17,790 nt of DNA from an uncultured Roseateles sp. (GTDB lineage Bacteria; Pseudomonadota; Gammaproteobacteria; Burkholderiales; Burkholderiaceae), in NCBI GenBank assembly GCA_946480605.1, contig CAMLKW010000072.1:1-17790 (forward strand). Direction: 5' to 3'. The notes beneath the pieces were generated by a model that ran no database searches, was not told the origin of the DNA, and saw nothing but the letters and a program-made list of their open reading frames with translations. The translations under genes and the position numbers were made by a program. Of this stretch, positions 14,839 to 17,790 are shown in pieces. Each line of letters starts with the position of its first letter. Positions within the stretch are counted from its first letter, which is position 1.

Positions 14839-15771
14839 ATGAAGCAGCACCCCACCGCCCCCTTGCTCGCGGCCCTCGCCGTCGTGCTGACCTGGGGGCT
14901 GAACTTCCCGCTGTCCAAGGCGCTGTTCAACCAGATCGGGCCGGCCGGCTTCCTGGGCGTGCGCTACCTGCTGATGCCGCTGTGCGCGGTGGCGCTGCTG
15001 TGCTGGCGCTTCGGCCTGCGCTGGCCGCGGCTGGACCGCGGCGAGGTGGGACCGCTGGTGCGGCTGACGCTGGTGGGACAGGGCCTGCATCTGCTGGCCT
15101 CGACCTACGGCATGCAGGGTTCCACGGCCTTCAGCGCCAGCGTGCTGCTCGCCTGCGGGCCTGTGTTCACGCTGCTGATCCTGCGCTTCAGCGGCATGGA
15201 GAAGCTGTCACGCGGCCAGATCGCGGGCGTCGCGACGGCCGCGACCGGCGCGCTGCTGTTCACGTCGGACAAGCTGCTGACCGCCGACTGGCAGGCCGGC
15301 CTCGGCGACCTGACGCTGCTGGCTGCCGCCGCGCTGTTCAGCTGGTACACGGTGGCGAGCAAGCCGCTGATCCAGCACCACGGCGGCGTGACGGTGCTGG
15401 GCTACGGCAGCCTGGTCTGCACGCTGCCCATGCTGCTGTGGTGCGCGCCGCAGCTGGCCGCGCTGGACTGGGCGGCGCAGCCCGCGTGGGTGTGGAGCGG
15501 TACGGTCTGGCAGGTGGCCGGCGGCGGTTTCATCGGCTGGCTGGCCTGGGGCTGGGCCAACGAGCGGCGCGGCGTGGCACGCACGGCGCCGCTGATCTAC
15601 CTGATGCCTTTGGTGGCGGGTCTCGCCGCCTGGCTGTGGGGCGGAGAACAGTTCACCGCTCACAAGCTGCTGGGCGCCGGCGTCATCCTGGCCGGCGTGG
15701 CGCTGGCGCAGTTCAGCCCCGCGCGGACTTCGCCTCCAGCACATCCGCCACCGCCAACGCCGTCATGTTGA
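14839..15771 (+). CDS. EamA/DMT-superfamily exporter
   Basis: The 310-residue, mostly hydrophobic protein consists of two EamA repeats (about 8-137 and 150-290) of five helices each, the usual ten-helix DMT layout. TWGLNFPLSKALF near the N-terminus and a glycine-rich second repeat (GGGFIGWLAWGWANERRGVARTAPLIYLMPLVA) are typical. Members export amino acids, nucleosides or toxic metabolites across the inner membrane; the substrate here is unknown. It is divergent from the XRE-cupin regulator, with 18 bp between start codons and shared operator-like repeats. GAGAAG ten bases before the ATG is a weak ribosome binding site. The C-terminal tail ([13 protein letters not shown]) is read from DNA that also encodes the end of the malic enzyme on the other strand, a 59 bp overlap. 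Confidence 0.92.
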   Translation: MKQHPTAPLLAALAVVLTWGLNFPLSKALFNQIGPAGFLGVRYLLMPLCAVALLCWRFGLRWPRLDRGEVGPLVRLTLVGQGLHLLASTYGMQGSTAFSASVLLACGPVFTLLILRFSGMEKLSRGQIAGVATAATGALLFTSDKLLTADWQAGLGDLTLLAAAALFSWYTVASKPLIQHHGGVTVLGYGSLVCTLPMLLWCAPQLAALDWAAQPAWVWSGTVWQVAGGGFIGWLAWGWANERRGVARTAPLIYLMPLVAGLAAWLWGGEQFTAHKLLGAGVILAGVALAQFSPARTSPPAHPPPPTPSC

Positions 15772-17790
15772 CGATGCGGCGCACCGTCGCCGACGGCGTC
15801 AGGATGTGCACCGGCGCCGCAGCGCCCAGCAGGATGGGGCCGATGGTGACGCCCTGGCTGGCGCTGATCTTCAGCACGTTGAACAGGATGTTGGCGGCGT
15901 CCAGCGTCGGCAGCACCAGCAGGTTGGCCGCGCCGGTCAGCTTGCTGTCGGGCAGGAAGGCCTGGCGCACGCTCTCCGACAGCGCCGCGTCGCCGTGCAT
16001 CTCGCCGTCGCACTCCACCTCGGGGTGGGCGGCGGCGAACAGCTCGTGCGCGCGGCGCATCTTCAGCGCCGAAGGCCGCGTGCTGGAGCCGAACATCGAG
16101 TGACTCACGAAGGCCAGCTTGGGCGGCAGGCCGAAGCGGCGCAGCTCGTCGGCGGCCATCGCGGCGATGTCGGCCAGCTCCTCGGCGTCGGGCGAGTCGT
16201 TGACGAAGGTGTCCGTGATGAACAGCGTCATCTTGTCCAGCATCAGCGCGTTCATCGCGGCAAACTGGCGCGCGCCCGCGCGCAGCCCCACCAGCTCGCG
16301 CACCTGCTCCAGATGGCGGTCGAAACGACCCACCATGCCGCAGATCATGGCATCGGCGTCGCCCAGCTCGATGGCCAGCGCGCCGATGGCCGTGTTGGAG
16401 CGCCGCACGGCGGACTTGGCCATCTCCGGCGTCACGCCATTGCGCTTCATGCGCGCGTGATAGGCCTCCCAGTACTGGCGGAAGCGCGGGTCGTCCTCGG
16501 GGTCGATGACGGCCACGTCGGCGCCCAGCTTCAGGCGCAGGCCGGCACGCTGGATGCGGGCTTGCAGCACGGCCGGGCGGCCGATCAGCGTGGGCTTGGC
16601 GATGCCTTCGTCCAGCGCCACCTGCACGGCACGCAGCACGCGCTCGTCCTCGCCCTCGGCGTAGATGACACGGGCCGGCGCGGCCTTGGCGGCCGAGAAC
16701 ACCGGGCGCATGAACATGCCGGTCTGATAGACGAAGCGCTCCAGCGACTGGCGGTAGGCGGCCAGGTCCTCCACCGGCCGCGTGGCGACGCCATCGGCCG
16801 CCGCAGCAGCGGCAACGGCGGGCGCGATGCGCAGGATCAGCCGCGCGTCGAAGGGCTTGGGGATCAGGTAGTCGGCACCAAAGGCCAGCTCCTGCCCGGC
16901 GTAGGCGGCCGCCACCTCGTCCGAGGTCTCGGCCTTGGCCAACGCAGCGATCTCGCGCACGCAGGCCAGCTTCATGCCCTCGGTGATCTTGGTCGCACCG
17001 CAGTCCAGCGCGCCGCGGAAGATGTAGGGGAAGCACAGCACGTTGTTGACCTGGTTCGGATAGTCCGAACGGCCGGTGGCGACGATGCAGTCCGGCCGCA
17101 CGGCCTTGGCCAGCTCGGGGCGGATCTCGGGCTCGGGGTTGGCCAGCGCCAGGATGATGGGTTTGTCGCCCATGGTCTTGACCATCTGGGCCGTCAGCAC
17201 GCCGGCCGCCGAGCAGCCGAGGAACACGTCCGCGCCCTCGACAACATCGGCCAGCGTGCGCGCCGAACTGACCTGGCAGTAGCGCTGCTTGGACTCGTCC
17301 AGCTTGCCGGCCTTCGCGTCCTCGCGCTCGCTCTGGATGACGCCGCGCGAGTCGCAGACGAACACGTTCTCGCGACGCACGCCCAGGCCCACCATCACGT
17401 CCAGGCACGCGATGGCCGCCGCGCCGGCGCCCGACACGGCGACCTTCACCGCGCCGATGTCCTTGCCCACCAGCTCCAGCCCGTTCAGCAGCGCCGCCGA
17501 CGAGATGATGGCCGTGCCGTGCTGGTCGTCGTGGAACACCGGAATGTTCATGCGCTTGGACAGCTCGCGCTCGATGTAGAAGCACTCGGGCGCCTTGATG
17601 TCCTCGAGGTTGATGCCGCCCAGCGTGGGCTCCAGCGCGGCGATGATGTCCACCAGCTTGTCCGGGTCCTTCTCGGCCAGTTCGATGTCGAACACGTCGA
17701 TGCCGGCGAACTTCTTGAACAGGCAGCCCTTGCCTTCCATCACCGGCTTGGCGGCCAGCGGGCCGATGTCGCCCAGGCCCAGCACGGCCG
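15713..17790 (-). CDS. maeB: NADP-dependent malic enzyme with C-terminal phosphotransacetylase domain (5' end outside window)
   Basis: The reverse strand is open from the right edge to a stop at 15713-15715, giving 692 codons. It decarboxylates malate to pyruvate with reduction of NADP. The first visible residues, [21 protein letters not shown], are inside the malic domain, so roughly 75-80 residues are missing beyond the edge; the GTG at 17785 is an internal valine and not the start. Further malic-enzyme marks are [11 protein letters not shown], the nucleotide-binding [13 protein letters not shown] and ALANPEPEI. From about [16 protein letters not shown] onward the protein is a phosphate acetyl/butyryltransferase-like domain, usually regulatory in MaeB proteins and without proven transferase activity. 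The 3' end overlaps the EamA gene tail-to-tail by 59 bp. Confidence 0.96.
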   Translation of the reverse strand, partial: AVLGLGDIGPLAAKPVMEGKGCLFKKFAGIDVFDIELAEKDPDKLVDIIAALEPTLGGINLEDIKAPECFYIERELSKRMNIPVFHDDQHGTAIISSAALLNGLELVGKDIGAVKVAVSGAGAAAIACLDVMVGLGVRRENVFVCDSRGVIQSEREDAKAGKLDESKQRYCQVSSARTLADVVEGADVFLGCSAAGVLTAQMVKTMGDKPIILALANPEPEIRPELAKAVRPDCIVATGRSDYPNQVNNVLCFPYIFRGALDCGATKITEGMKLACVREIAALAKAETSDEVAAAYAGQELAFGADYLIPKPFDARLILRIAPAVAAAAAADGVATRPVEDLAAYRQSLERFVYQTGMFMRPVFSAAKAAPARVIYAEGEDERVLRAVQVALDEGIAKPTLIGRPAVLQARIQRAGLRLKLGADVAVIDPEDDPRFRQYWEAYHARMKRNGVTPEMAKSAVRRSNTAIGALAIELGDADAMICGMVGRFDRHLEQVRELVGLRAGARQFAAMNALMLDKMTLFITDTFVNDSPDAEELADIAAMAADELRRFGLPPKLAFVSHSMFGSSTRPSALKMRRAHELFAAAHPEVECDGEMHGDAALSESVRQAFLPDSKLTGAANLLVLPTLDAANILFNVLKISASQGVTIGPILLGAAAPVHILTPSATVRRIVNMTALAVADVLEAKSARG

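Noticed and set aside
15660..17585. 641-codon minus-strand frame parallel to maeB
   Set aside because: It is the alternative frame of maeB with Arg/Gly/Ala-rich low-information composition; the frame chosen carries both the malic and phosphotransacetylase motifs.

Overview
High GC content, strong third-position G/C bias, the gene families present and a GC-rich dispersed hairpin repeat (12141-12216) of a kind I associate with Comamonadaceae/Sphaerotilaceae genomes suggest a chromosomal segment of a beta-proteobacterium in the order Burkholderiales (Rubrivivax/Roseateles/Leptothrix-like). The placement comes from protein resemblance and the repeat, not from rRNA. I see no tRNA, rRNA, IS element, integrase or CRISPR array. 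The gene order looks like ordinary chromosome carrying two accessory-type modules (cyanophycin and arabinan).

Layout. (1) 1-6529 is a cyanophycin locus. An ABC exporter-type protein (leftward, cut by the left edge) is divergent from a CphA2-like cyanophycin synthetase and a full-length CphA1 synthetase. These two are 12 bp apart and end at a strong intrinsic terminator. (2) 6730-9416 is a two-gene secreted arabinan/arabinoxylan module, GH43 followed by a GH51 alpha-L-arabinofuranosidase, translationally coupled by an ATGA overlap. (3) 9433-10176 (leftward) is an orphan periplasmic or lipoprotein solute-binding protein. (4) 10285-12209 holds a metallo-beta-lactamase-fold hydrolase and a membrane-anchored alpha/beta hydrolase, again joined by an ATGA overlap. 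The second ORF reads into the dispersed repeat, which supplies its C-terminal tail and stop codon. (5) 12217-14820 (leftward) reads regulator, acetyltransferase, pyruvate kinase: an XRE-cupin regulator and a GNAT gene 16 bp apart, then pyk behind its own possible promoter. (6) 14839-15771 is an EamA/DMT exporter divergent from the XRE regulator. The 18 bp between their start codons, plus the first codons of the regulator, carry overlapping inverted repeats that look like an operator. (7) 15713-17790 (leftward) is a malic enzyme fused to a phosphotransacetylase domain (MaeB type), cut by the right edge and overlapping the exporter tail-to-tail by 59 bp.

How the genes may work together. CphA1 polymerises Asp and Arg into the nitrogen/carbon reserve cyanophycin. 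The CphA2-like partner has lost the Mur-ligase P-loop and C-terminal lobe but keeps an N-terminal HxxEH metal-site motif that CphA1 here has lost. The two proteins therefore look complementary: one possible hydrolase/primer-maker and dipeptide ligase, one full polymerase. The glycosidases would release arabinose outside the cytoplasm, but no dedicated arabinose uptake or catabolic gene is in view. Pyruvate kinase and malic enzyme are core carbon metabolism.

I did not find a wholly unknown system. The observations most worth following are the reciprocal active-site loss in the two cyanophycin synthetases with their divergent ABC protein, the repeat-derived C-terminus of the alpha/beta hydrolase, and the operator overlapping the XRE start codon.
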